Below, one piece after another: positions 12,412 through 20,920 of a stretch of 64,000 bases of DNA. Position 1 is the stretch's first letter. Each line of letters starts with the position of its first letter. Source of the stretch: RYN-230 sp963844695 (GTDB lineage: Bacteria > Actinomycetota > Actinomycetes > Streptosporangiales > Streptosporangiaceae); assembly GCA_963844695.1 (NCBI GenBank), contig CAWJPL010000016.1, forward strand, positions 1 through 64,000. The letters run 5' to 3'. The translations under genes were made by a program, and so were the position numbers. A model generated the notes under the pieces. The model had not been told where the DNA came from and searched no databases. It saw nothing but the letters and a program-made list of their open reading frames with translations.

Positions 12412-13602
12412 ATGAAGACGTGGAATTGCACCCGGGCTGGCATCGCGATCGTGTTGATGAGCTGTGGCGCTGCCGGCGCCCAGACCGTGAAGGTCGGCAT
12501 CATCAACACCTATTCCGGTCCACTGGCCCCGCAGGGCGAGCAGATGGAGCGCGGCATCCAGCTTTACATGAAGCAGCATGAAAGCGACCTGCCGGCGGGC
12601 GTAACGATTGAGCTGATCAGGCGCGACGACACCGGGCCCAATCCGGAAGTGGCCAAGCGGCTGGCGCAGGAACTGATCACCCGCGACCACGTGCAGATTT
12701 TGGCCGGAGTGATCTGGACGCCCAACGCACTGGCGATCGCACCCCTGGCCACCGAGGCCAAAGTTCCGCTCATCATCATGAACGCCAGCACGTCGACCAT
12801 TACAACCAAGTCGCCTTACATCGCCCGTGTGTCGCTGACGATGTGGCAGTCGTCCTATCCTCTGGGTCCTTGGGCGGTGAAGAACGGCATCAAGAAGGTT
12901 TATACCGTGGTGTCGGACTACGGACCTGGGATCGATGCGGAACAAGCGTTCACCAGGGGCTTCGTCGACAGCGGCGGGCAAATTGTCGGATCGGTACGCA
13001 TGCCGGTGGCCAATCCCGACTTTGTGCCGTTCTTGCAGCGTGCGAAAGACGTTGCGCCAGATGCGGTGTTCGCTTTCGTCCCTGCCGGCAAGGAATCCAC
13101 TGCCTTGATGCGCGCGTTCGGCGACCTTGGATTGACGCAGGCCGGGATCAAGCTGATCGGGCCGGGTGCCATCACGACAGATGAAGAATTGCAGAACATG
13201 GGTGACGTGGCGCTGGGAGTCGTTACGATGAACCACTACTCGTCGGCAGCACCGCGACCATTCAACCAGACGTTCGTCGCCGCATACCACGCAAAATACG
13301 GGCAGAACGAGGATCCAGGCTACACGGTCGTCGATGCCTATGACGGCATGGCAGCAATCTTCCATGTGGTTGATGCACAGCACGGCAAGATCGATCCCGA
13401 CCAGACAATGGCGCTGCTGAAAGGCTGGAAGGATGATGCCAGCCCACGTGGGTCATTCATGATCGATCCGGATACCCGCGACATCGTGCAGAACGAATAT
13501 GTGCGGCGTGTCGAGATGGTCAACGGCCGACTTGCGAACGTCGAACTGGAGACGATTCCGATGGTCAAGGATCCATGGAAGGAGATCAATCATCAGAAGT
13601 GA
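12412..13602 (+). CDS. ABC transporter substrate-binding protein, branched-chain amino acid type
   Basis: A 396-residue periplasmic binding protein of the type I (LivJ/peripla_BP_6) fold. It opens with a signal peptide (MKTWNCTRAGIAIVLMSCGA, then AGA before QTVKVG). The mature start VKVGIINTYSGPLAPQGEQM is the classical family N-terminus. Further on come RRDDTGPNPEVAKRLAQELI, VQILAGVIWTPNALAIAPLA and DYGPGIDAEQAFTRGF. ATG at 12412 follows AAAGGA at suitable distance. Relatives in rhizobia often bind aromatic or amide compounds and not amino acids, so the ligand is open. No permease or ATPase genes follow: a methyltransferase does. The gene is intact and divergent from the LysR regulator. Confidence 0.85.
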   Translation: MKTWNCTRAGIAIVLMSCGAAGAQTVKVGIINTYSGPLAPQGEQMERGIQLYMKQHESDLPAGVTIELIRRDDTGPNPEVAKRLAQELITRDHVQILAGVIWTPNALAIAPLATEAKVPLIIMNASTSTITTKSPYIARVSLTMWQSSYPLGPWAVKNGIKKVYTVVSDYGPGIDAEQAFTRGFVDSGGQIVGSVRMPVANPDFVPFLQRAKDVAPDAVFAFVPAGKESTALMRAFGDLGLTQAGIKLIGPGAITTDEELQNMGDVALGVVTMNHYSSAAPRPFNQTFVAAYHAKYGQNEDPGYTVVDAYDGMAAIFHVVDAQHGKIDPDQTMALLKGWKDDASPRGSFMIDPDTRDIVQNEYVRRVEMVNGRLANVELETIPMVKDPWKEINHQK

Positions 13603-13689
13603 CGATCCCGGTTGATACGAACCACGGTTGTCGGGGCTGCATTTTCTACCAGGATCAACACGATCCCTCTGCCGACAATAGCCGTCATA

Positions 13690-14541
13690 ATGACAGAGGA
13701 GCTCATGGACAGCCGCTATCCCATGTCCTACGTTTTCGGCAGCACGCACATCGAGCAACAGCGACTTCTGGACCAGGCCAGAGAATTCCAACAGCAGGCC
13801 CACTGGCTACTCGACCGGATTGGGATACAACAGGGCTGGCGAGTGATCGATGTGGGCTGCGGGCCTCTCGGAATTCTTGACTCCCTATCCCAGCGCGTAG
13901 GGGCGGCGGGAGAAGTTGTGGGCCTAGAATATGTGCCGCGTTTCGCGAAAGTGGCTTCGGCGGAAATTGGTCGGCTCGGACTGAGCAACGTCAAGGTGAT
14001 TTAAGCCGACGCTCTGACAAGCGGACTGGACCGAAATTCCTTTGACTTTGCGCACGAGCGCCTTGTGATGATCAACAGGCCGAATCCAGAAGCGATTCTC
14101 TCCGCAATGGTCGCGTTGGTTCGCGACGCCGGTATTGTCGCGGCAGAGGAAGTCGACGATGCATCATGGCTATGTTACCCCTCGCACCCTTCGTGGGATA
14201 TTCTGGTTGGGATCTATCACAGCGCATTTGGTCGGCATGGCGGTAACGTCTTCTTTGGTCGCCGCCTTCCGGAAATGCTACGGTCCGTTGGCCTCGAAGA
14301 CGTGCAGTGCAAAGTGCATGTGGACATCGTTCAGCCGCACGGATCCCGACGGAAGCACCTACTTTCACTTCTGGACTCGCTGCACGACAAGGTCATCTCG
14401 CTTGGGCTGTTGGCTGAGAATGAACTTGCTATGCACAAGGCCGCACTTGAGTTGCACCTGGACGATCCAAATACCCTTGTGATCGACAAGCTGCTTGTGC
14501 AGTCGTGGGGACGGAAGCCGTCCAGCCGAACTGCCATCTGA
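13690..14541 (+). pseudogene. Class I SAM-dependent methyltransferase with an in-frame stop
   Basis: A methyltransferase of about 283 residues. Motif I is intact (VIDVGCGPLGILDSLSQRVG), followed by GEVVGLEYVPRFAKVASAEI. After LSNVKVI the frame meets TAA at 14002-14004. The same frame then runs on as ADALTSGLDRNSFDFAHERL and open to 14541. ADAL and DFAHERLVMINRP are the expected next motifs, so one C-to-T change (CAA to TAA) explains the break; no indel is needed. ATG at 13690 lies 87 bases after the binding-protein gene, and the two may be cotranscribed. The substrate is unknown. It is either a fresh pseudogene or a single base error. Confidence 0.78.
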
Positions 14542-14745
14542 CCGAAGCCTGGCGACACATCCTGTGCGTTGCGTCTGAGCGCCCGCTTCGGGTGGGCCAT
14601 CTGCCGTCGACAACCGGCCTGGAGCGAGCGTCTTCTCATTGCCGTCATGCGCTCCAAACCGGTCGGACCCACTCTCGTCATTCGACAGTGCTCGGCCGAG
14701 CGTCCGACTTGGGTCGCAAGCGGCCGTTGCGCTATCATTCAAAGT

Positions 14746-15026
14746 AAAACCAGCGAACCTGTATTAAGCGTTGCCGCTAACAGTAAAAGAATCTTCAACC
14801 ACAGATGCACACTGATGAACGCAAATCATTCGGCTCCAGGGAAGCCGGCTTGCCCGCTTTGAAACATTGCGTCTGGCACTATCCGCGTCCATCTGTGTGC
14901 ATCCGTGGTAGAAACTCCTTGCTTGCCTCGCAGTCCGACTGCCAATGCGTCGTGCCGAATGTCATCGCCGGACCACGCCCCGAACATGCCAAGTGGCAAG
15001 ATGAGTCGCGCTCTGTGAGTGTTGGT
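14746..15026 (+). repeat. Long intergenic repeat, left copy
   Basis: About 281 bases that recur in inverted orientation at 17234-17553. Shared blocks, in order, are an AAAACCAGCGA...GCGTTGCCG stretch, AGTAAAAGAAT-TTCAACCACAGA, a central imperfect hairpin, CAGTCCGACTGCCAATGCG, TGTGCCGAATGTCAT or close variants, CCGGACCACGCCCCGAACAT and a GTGAG-GTTGGT end. The central hairpin in this copy has arms near 14796-14825 and 14896-14925 (AACCACAGATGCACAC against its complement). The flanks are well conserved between copies and the centre is not. No coding capacity is seen. Confidence 0.75.
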
Positions 15027-15520
15027 ATAAGAAGAATGTCCCGACTGCGCCGGTTATCTTCACAAGCACAAGACCCCGCACTGCCCGGTGGACTGCGGCT
15101 CTGCGTCGCCTAACTGGGTCCAACCCGCGTACCGGGCCCTGTTTTCGAACGACAGCGGATGGCGTGGGTTTTTACTACAAGGTCAACCCCGACCCCAAGA
15201 AACCCGACACAGTATGGGCGATCCGGTCGATGCGACCGTCGGCAATCTCAAGCCGCTTCCAAGGGTCGTCATGAAAGGAACGTGACAATTCCCGCTGGGA
15301 TCGCCATGTGCGGCGCTGAGAACGCCAGACGGGCGTTCGAGGGTTTTCCTCGGCGCACCATCTGGCTGCATAAATTTTGTGCGAGCAGCCGTTGGCTGTT
15401 CCGTCAGCGAACGAAAATCCGGCGGCATGCCCAAATGCAGGGCAGGGTTGAGCCGTCCGGCATGGCTCGTCATGTTGCAGTGCGGTATAAACCGCCCGAC
15501 CCGACGAGCGAGACCCGCCC
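15027..15520 (+). other. Region before the MFS gene, no intact gene
   Basis: About 490 bases. One frame near 15160-15240 reads VGFYYKVNPDPKKPDTVWA, which looks protein-like, but the frame is short, has no start and matches no family I recognise, so it may be a gene remnant. The 150 bases before 15521 are the likely promoter region of the transporter. Confidence 0.3.
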
Positions 15521-17085
15521 ATGCCGACTGCCGAAGGCGATCCCTCGCCGCATTTTACCCACCAGCAGATCATGCGGGTGCTGAGCGGCATCCTGCTGTG
15601 CATCTTCCTGGCGGCGATCGACCAGACGGTGGTGATCCCGGCGGTGCCCGCCATTGCGGCGGATCTGCAACGGGTTCGACCATCTTGCCTGGATCGTGTC
15701 GGCGTACCTGCTGACCTCGACAGCGATGACGCCGATATACGGCAAGCTGTCGGATATCTATGGCCGGCGGATGCTGCTGCTGGTGGCGCTGGCGATATTT
15801 GCGGTGACGTCGGTGCTGTGTGCGTTGGCGGCGACCTTGGCGCAACTGGTTGCCGCGCGGGCGCTGCAAGGCATCGGTGGCGCCGGACTGATGGCGATGG
15901 CGCAGGCGGCGATCGCCGACGTGGTGAGCCCGCGGGAGCGTGGGCGCTATCAGGGCTATATGGCGTCGACCTGGGGATTGGCCTCGATTGCCGGGCCGAT
16001 CATCGGCGGCTGGGTCACGGATGCGCTGTCGTGGCGCTGGATCTTCTGGATCAACCTGCCGATAGCGCTGGTGGCGATGCTGCTGTGCGATCGTGCGCTG
16101 CGTCTGCTGCGCGCGCAGGCGCGTCAGGCGCGGATCGACTGGGTGGGGGCGGGGCTGCTGACCGCCGCGGTCAGCGCGTGGCTGCTGGTGCTGAGCTGGG
16201 GTGGCGTGGAGATGCCGTGGACTCGCCGGCCATCCTTGGCCTGAGCGCGGGTGGGCTGGTGCTGCTGGTGTTGCTGGCGCGGCAGGAGCGGCGGTTTCCC
16301 GATCCGCTGCTGCCGCCACGGCTGTTCGCCAATGCGGTGTTCACGCGCGGGGTGACGATCGCGTTCTGCGGTGCTCTGGCGATGTTCGGCGGCAGCTTCC
16401 TGTTGCCGTTGTTCTTCCAGTTGGTGCGCGGAGCCGACGCGGCGATGTCCGGCGCGCTGGTGGTACCGTTCCTTGGCCGCGAACTGCGTCGGCGCGGTGT
16501 TCGCCGGGCGGCTGGCGCGGCGGCATGGCAAGATGAAGCGGATCATGGTGGTGGGGCTGGGCGGCTGCCTGGTTGGGTTCGGGCTGCTGGCGTTGGTTAC
16601 CGCGACGACGCCGATCTGTGGTGGTGGTGCTTTCGAGGCTGGTGCTGGGGACCAGCCTCGGCATGGTGATGCCAAGCAGCCTGGTCTGCGTGCAGAACGC
16701 GGCGGAGCGGCGGGACATCGGTGCGGCGACCGGCTGCCTGCTGTTCCTGCGCTCGATGGGCGGCGCGTTCGGCAGCACGCTGGTGGGCGCGCTGCTGGCG
16801 AGCGGGTTTGCCACGCGGCTGGCCGAACTCGGCATCACCGCGCATATCGATTTCGGCGAGGTGCGGCAGGGCGGCGGCGCGCTGGAAGGCGTGCGGCCGG
16901 AGATGCTGCCGCAGGTGCACGCGGCGCTCGCCGGATCGTTTCACCTGGCGTTCCTGGCCTGCGCCATCGCGATGGTCGCAGCGCTGGTGGTGGCGCTGGG
17001 CATGCGCGACCTGCCGCTGCGCGCCGGTGTGGAGAGTGACACGCCGGATGGGGTCGCGGTCCAGCCGGCGTCGCTCGCGCACTGA
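15521..17085 (+). pseudogene. DHA2-family MFS multidrug efflux transporter, frameshifted
   Basis: A 14-helix EmrB/QacA-type proton antiporter. Stitched frames give LSGILLCIFLAAIDQTVVIP (the DHA2 N-terminal motif with D-Q-T-V-V), IVSAYLLTSTAMTPIYGKLS, then DIYGRRMLLL (motif A) and GPIIGGWVTD (motif C). Near the end come VLGTSLGMVMPSSLVCVQNA and GATGCLLFLRSMGGAFGSTL. Four frame changes (about 15670, 16225, 16475 and 16620) interrupt it, each small and with no loss of protein homology. The gene lies between the two inverted long repeats. Substrate and regulation are unknown. Error or recent decay cannot be separated here. Confidence 0.8.
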
Positions 17086-17233
17086 GGCGATGGGCGGCTG
17101 GCGATCGGGCTGTTTGACACTCCCCAGTTTTGCTCAGTCCGCTGAGGCGTTACGCGGGTACGGCGGGCGAGGTCGTGGTCCTCCATACCTGGCAGCGCGA
17201 GCCAGGCCTGGAAATTGCCGAGCGAGGCCTCAG

Positions 17234-17553
17234 ACCAACGCTCACTGAGCACGACTTGTCTTCCCACTTGTCATGTTCGGGGCGTGGTCCGGCAATGACA
17301 TTCGGCACAACGCATTGGTCACTATTAAGATTTGGCAGCAACGCGGCCAACTTGTGTCGGACTGCGCATTGGCAGTCGGACTGCGTAGCAAGTAAGGACT
17401 TTCAACCACAGAGACACAGAGTCCACAGAGTAGTCACAGAGTCACTTTAATAATACTCTATGACTACTCTGTGGACTCTGTGCCTCTGTGGTTGAATATT
17501 CTTTTACTGTTTTCTCTGTTGCCGGCAACGCCGAGTACAGGCTCGCTGGTTTT
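17234..17553 (-). repeat. Long intergenic repeat, right copy, inverted
   Basis: About 320 bases, homologous in reverse orientation to 14746-15026. Relative to the left copy it carries an extra roughly 50 bases bounded by a duplicated CCAATGCG, and an extra AGAGAAAAC near the outer end. Its centre is a long hairpin at 17401-17496. One edge lies about 10 bases from a broken RepB-like primase gene. The pair brackets the 1.6-kb transporter gene. Confidence 0.75.
17401..17496. repeat. 42-bp-arm hairpin, CACAGAG-rich
   Basis: Arms at 17401-17442 and 17455-17496 pair at 40 of 42 positions, with a 12-base AT-rich loop. Each arm is built from variations of ACACAGAG/CCACAGAG/TCACAGAG after TTCAACCACAGAG. 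Motifs of the AACCACAGAGACACAGAG type are, from memory, frequent between genes of several proteobacteria. Unlike an intrinsic terminator it has no T-run. It forms the variable core of the long repeat. Confidence 0.8.
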
Positions 17554-17564
17554 GCAATGGGTCA

Positions 17565-17870
17565 TCATCCATGAGCACTGGTATCAATGGTGAGAAACAT
17601 GGTGGGGGCGAGGGCAGGGAGCTTCTCGGCCTTCAGCCCGTCGGCCTGGACGAGTTTGACCCCCGGCCCATACGGGCGCACGATCAGGTTGCGTTGCCGA
17701 CGGATGGCGCCACCGAGGCTCTCGAGCAGGGAGCGCGTCAGTTCGGCCGGTGACACGCGTTGCGTCGAAACCGTTCCGTGTCCTCGGCGTCGGACCAGGT
17801 CACATCGAAATAGCCAGCGCCGACACTGACCGACACGTCCAGTATCGCCCGCGCATCGAGGTGTTCGGTA
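17565..17870 (-). pseudogene. RepB-like DNA primase fragment
   Basis: Reading on the minus strand, SVGAGYFDVTWSDAEDTERF continues after a frame change near 17755 as SPAELTRSLLESLGGAIRRQ, RNLIVRPYGPGVKLVQADGL and LPALAPTMFLTIDTS. The sequence resembles the start of the RepB-like primase domain of plasmid and integrative-element replication proteins (pattern RNLIVRP.GPGV...Q.DDL...FLT..TSPGN). It breaks off after IDTS, where SPGN-type residues would be expected, at the edge of the long repeat. About 100 of several hundred residues remain. It points to a former mobile replicon at this spot. Confidence 0.55.
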
Positions 17871-17918
17871 TTGGCGCCCCGGGGCCATTTAGGCGTGGCC
17901 CAGACAACCCACAGCGTT

Positions 17919-20489
17919 ATGGTGACCCAGCCCATGCACCTGCCGCGCGACAAACCCGCGGGCCGCTTCGGTCCCGCCCACCTGTTCCATCCGGATTCGG
18001 TCGCCGTGATCGGTGCCGGTACGGACATCGGCGCCCACGCGTTGGCGAACCTGCGGTTCGGCGGGTTCAAGGGCGGCATCACCGTAATCGACGCCGTGGC
18101 GAACGTCGCGACATTGGCCACCCCGCCGGACCTCGCGGTGTTCGCCGCGCAGCCGACGCTGGACATGCTCCATGCACTGGCAGCCAAGGGGACCTTCGCC
18201 GCGGTCGTCCTCTGCCCTGCCGACGCGCTGACCGAGCTGTCGCGCCAAAGCGGCGTCCGCATGCTCGGTCCGGACTCGTTCGGCGTCGTGGTGCCCGGCA
18301 TCGGCCTGAACGCCTCGCGCGCGCATCTGCCACCGCCCGTCGGTCGCGTCGGGCTGGTGTCGCAGTCGTCCGCGCTGTGCCGCCTGGTGCTCGACTGGGC
18401 GCAACCCAACGGCGTCGGCTTCAGCCATATCGTCGGCATCGGCGGGCGCGCGGATATCGGCTTCGGAGCAGTGCTGGACTGGCTGTCGCGCGATCCCGGT
18501 ACTGGCGCGATCCTGCTCGAGATCAAGGAATTGCGAAGCCGCCGTGCCTTCCTGTCCGCCGCCCGTGCCGCCTCCCGCCTGCGGCCGGTGGTGGCGCTGT
18601 GGCCCGGCATGCTGCACGCAGACCCGACCGGCGCGGCGGATCGTGCCTTCGAGGCGGCGTTGCGCCGTGCCGGTGTCCTGAGCGTCCACAGCCTGGACGA
18701 TCTACTCGCCGCGGCCGAAACCCTGGCCCGCGCCAAGCCAGTGCGCACCGAAACGCTGAGCATCGTCACCAACGCCATCAGCGCCGGTCAGCTGGCTGCG
18801 GACGCTGTGTTGCGCGACGGGCTCCAACTGGCCGGCGACATCGTGCACGTGGCCCCCGACGCGGCCGAGCACCTGGCCGCGCACGCGACAACGGCGGCGG
18901 CTCAGCCCGACGTCGGCGGTGTGCTGGCGGTGCACGTGCCGGCGGACGCGGACGCTGATGCCGCGATGACGGCGCTGGCCGCCTGCCGCGCGGCCCTGCG
19001 GGTACCGCTGCTGGTTTGCGCGATGGGCGAGACCGCCGGCGCCGCGCACCGCCGCGCCCTGGCGCAGGCCGGTGTGGCGGTGTTTGCGACGCCGGAACAG
19101 GCGGTACGCGGCTTTCGCCACCTCGTGCAGGATCGCCGCAACCGTGCCGCCGCGCGCGAGCTGCCAACCAGTGCGGTGTTGACCGTCACCTCTGATCGCG
19201 ATGCGGTGCGCCGCCTGTTGGAACGCATCCGCCAGGCCGGACGTCTTGCCGCAATGCAGGACGAGGCGTTGGACGTGCTGAATGCCTATGGCATCCCGGT
19301 GGTGCCAAATCGCGTCGTGACCTCGGCCCACGATGCCGCGGAGGCGGCAGCACTGCTGGGCTTCCCCGCGGTGGTCAAACTGCGCCAGAGCGTGCGGCCA
19401 GATCTCCGAACCTCCGGCGGTCTCGTACTCAATCTGCATAACGCGGCGGAGGTTGCAGCCGCTGCCGAGCGTCTCGCGCCCCCATCGCCCCCACCGCCCC
19501 TACCGTCATGGCTGGGCTTGGCCCAGCCATCCACGTCTTCAGTGACCCACCAGCACAATGAACACGTCCTGCTGGTCCAATGCCAAGCCAGCCGTTGGCG
19601 CGAACTGCGCGTGCGTGTGGCCGACGACGCGACCTTCGGCCCCATCATCAGCTTCGGCCAGGGCGGCACTACGGCGGACATCGTGGGCGACATCGCCGCC
19701 GATCTGCCGCCCCTGAACCTGCCGCTGGCGCACGCGCTGATCGCCCGCAGCCGCGCCGCCGCGACACTCGGCCGCTTCCGCGACAACCCGCCGGCCAATG
19801 AGGCCGCCGTGGCCGAGGCACTCGTCCGCATCAGCCAGCTCATCGTCGATTTCCCCGAGATAGCGGAGCTGGACCTCAATCCCCTCATCGTCGACACCGA
19901 CGGTGTGCTGGCAGCCGACGCCTGGTTGCGCCTGCGCGAGCCCGGCGACACCAGCGGCGGCCTGGCGATCTCGCCTTACCCCGCCAATCTCGTCGAGCAG
20001 TGGACGCTGCGTGACGGCCAACGCCTGATCGTGCGCCCGGTCCGCCCCGAGGATGCGGAACAGCACGCTGCGTTCTTCGGCCGCCTGTCCCCGCAGGACA
20101 TTCGCTACCGCTTCTTCACGGCGATGCGCGAGCTGTCGGCGGAGCTGACTGCGCGACTGACGCAAATCGATTACGACCGGGAAATGGCCTTCGTCGCCGT
20201 ACGGGAGGCTACCGGCGAAACGGTGGGCGTCGCGAGGCTGGTCAGCGAGAACGAGCACGAAGGCGAATTCGCGGTGATCGTGCAGGCCGACATAAAGGGC
20301 AAAGGCGTCGCCGGGCATCTGATGCGACGCCTGATCGATTGGGCACGCGGCCGCGGCATGGGCGCCATTGTCGGCCAGGTGCTGGCGGACAACGCGCCGA
20401 TGCTGGCCTTCGTTCGCGGCTTAGGATTCACGGTCAAACGCATGGCCGGAGAGCCCGATGTCATGGACGTGCGGCTCGTGTTGGACTGA
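17919..20489 (+). CDS. Pat-type protein: ADP-forming acyl-CoA synthetase-like domains fused to GNAT acetyltransferase
   Basis: An 856-residue relative of the protein lysine acetyltransferases Pat/PatZ. Domain order: CoA-binding Rossmann domain (about 15-130, FHPDSVAVIGAGTDIGAHAL), succinyl-CoA-synthetase-like domain (about 150-420, GRVGLVSQSSALCRLVLDWA), ATP-grasp domain (about 440-660, LDVLNAYGIPVVPNRVV and FPEIAELDLNPLIVDTDGVL) and a C-terminal GNAT domain (about 685-850, RFFTAMRELSAELTARLTQI, then ADIKGKGVAGHLMRRLI with the acetyl-CoA loop). Such enzymes acetylate acyl-CoA synthetases and other proteins to tune central metabolism. ATG 17919 is preferred over an upstream TTG because family homology starts there. 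A proline-rich and palindromic insertion interrupts the ATP-grasp part near residues 522-545 (see 19504-19540). Confidence 0.85.
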   Translation: MVTQPMHLPRDKPAGRFGPAHLFHPDSVAVIGAGTDIGAHALANLRFGGFKGGITVIDAVANVATLATPPDLAVFAAQPTLDMLHALAAKGTFAAVVLCPADALTELSRQSGVRMLGPDSFGVVVPGIGLNASRAHLPPPVGRVGLVSQSSALCRLVLDWAQPNGVGFSHIVGIGGRADIGFGAVLDWLSRDPGTGAILLEIKELRSRRAFLSAARAASRLRPVVALWPGMLHADPTGAADRAFEAALRRAGVLSVHSLDDLLAAAETLARAKPVRTETLSIVTNAISAGQLAADAVLRDGLQLAGDIVHVAPDAAEHLAAHATTAAAQPDVGGVLAVHVPADADADAAMTALAACRAALRVPLLVCAMGETAGAAHRRALAQAGVAVFATPEQAVRGFRHLVQDRRNRAAARELPTSAVLTVTSDRDAVRRLLERIRQAGRLAAMQDEALDVLNAYGIPVVPNRVVTSAHDAAEAAALLGFPAVVKLRQSVRPDLRTSGGLVLNLHNAAEVAAAAERLAPPSPPPPLPSWLGLAQPSTSSVTHQHNEHVLLVQCQASRWRELRVRVADDATFGPIISFGQGGTTADIVGDIAADLPPLNLPLAHALIARSRAAATLGRFRDNPPANEAAVAEALVRISQLIVDFPEIAELDLNPLIVDTDGVLAADAWLRLREPGDTSGGLAISPYPANLVEQWTLRDGQRLIVRPVRPEDAEQHAAFFGRLSPQDIRYRFFTAMRELSAELTARLTQIDYDREMAFVAVREATGETVGVARLVSENEHEGEFAVIVQADIKGKGVAGHLMRRLIDWARGRGMGAIVGQVLADNAPMLAFVRGLGFTVKRMAGEPDVMDVRLVLD
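19504..19540 (+). repeat. Palindromic repeat inserted in frame inside the Pat-like gene
   Basis: Arms ATGGCTGGGC (19508-19517) and GCCCAGCCAT (19521-19530) are perfectly complementary around TTG, with CGTC before and CCACGTC after. This matches, from memory, the CGTCATGGCCGGGCTTG.CCCGGCCATCCACGTC intergenic palindromes common in alphaproteobacteria. Here it is translated as PSWLGLAQPSTS within the ATP-grasp region, after a proline-rich run, and the frame stays open. Rickettsial palindromic elements behave in the same way. Confidence 0.7.
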
Positions 20490-20539
20490 ATGCTCGATGC
20501 GACGCTCGCCGCGTAACGTTTGATGCGCTACACTCAGGC

Positions 20540-20737
20540 ATGGCAAAGCCATCCGACGACGATCCAGATGGATCATCCCGCATAGAGCACTTCCTGCATC
20601 TTCTGGGGGAGCTCGAACGGACCGTCGAGCATGACCTGATCGAATGGAACGCGGAGTCGGCGATCGCCGCCCAACAGCGCGTGGACAGGCTCGGTGCCAT
20701 GTTGCGTAGGATCGCAGCGGCCCTAAGGCACCACTGA
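20540..20737 (+). CDS. Small hypothetical protein
   Basis: A 65-residue frame from ATG 20540, 50 bases after the Pat-like gene. It reads RIEHFLHLLGELERTVEHDL and LGAMLRRIAAALRHH; the middle and end look like amphipathic helices, and a short dimeric helical protein would fit. I recognise no family. Codon use resembles its neighbours and a hairpin follows the stop, which favours a real gene, but a non-coding stretch is possible. Confidence 0.4.
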   Translation: MAKPSDDDPDGSSRIEHFLHLLGELERTVEHDLIEWNAESAIAAQQRVDRLGAMLRRIAAALRHH

Positions 20738-20755
20738 TAGTTGTGTCCCTCAACT

Positions 20756-20780
20756 CCCTCTCCCGCGCAGCGGGGGAGGG
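20756..20780. terminator. GC-rich stem-loop after the small ORF
   Basis: Arms CCCTCTCCCGC and GCGGGGGAGGG pair at 10 of 11 positions around a three-base loop, 18 bases after the stop at 20737. No T-run follows. The CTCCCTCTCCCGC...GGGGGAGGG sequence is also a recurring intergenic element in alphaproteobacteria, so it may be a repeat acting as a terminator. Confidence 0.5.
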
Positions 20781-20861
20781 TGGGGAGGGGGGCGCGTGCA
20801 GACAGCGGTCACATGTGGTGGACCGGCTCTCGATCACGAACCCGTGCGCGTACAATATCGA

Positions 20862-20882
20862 TCGATTGACTTTATCAATCGA
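20862..20882. promoter_or_regulatory. Operator palindrome upstream of TetR gene
   Basis: A perfect inverted repeat TCGATTGA-CTTTA-TCAATCGA lies 38 bases before the TetR start codon in an otherwise AT-rich stretch. TetR repressors normally bind dyads of this size overlapping their own promoter, so autoregulation and control of the following efflux gene are likely. Confidence 0.55.
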
Positions 20883-20920
20883 TAGGTTTATCGCGCCGCC
20901 CCTTACACCGGGGTCGCTCG

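Noticed and set aside
14542..14745. Third assembly junction between the methyltransferase and the left long repeat
   Set aside because: Base composition changes, but no gene is cut at a defined point, so a join here is only a possibility and is not listed as a feature.
15027..15520. Possible gene fragment containing VGFYYKVNPDPKKPDTVWA
   Set aside because: Too short, no start, no family recognised; described only as a region without an intact gene.
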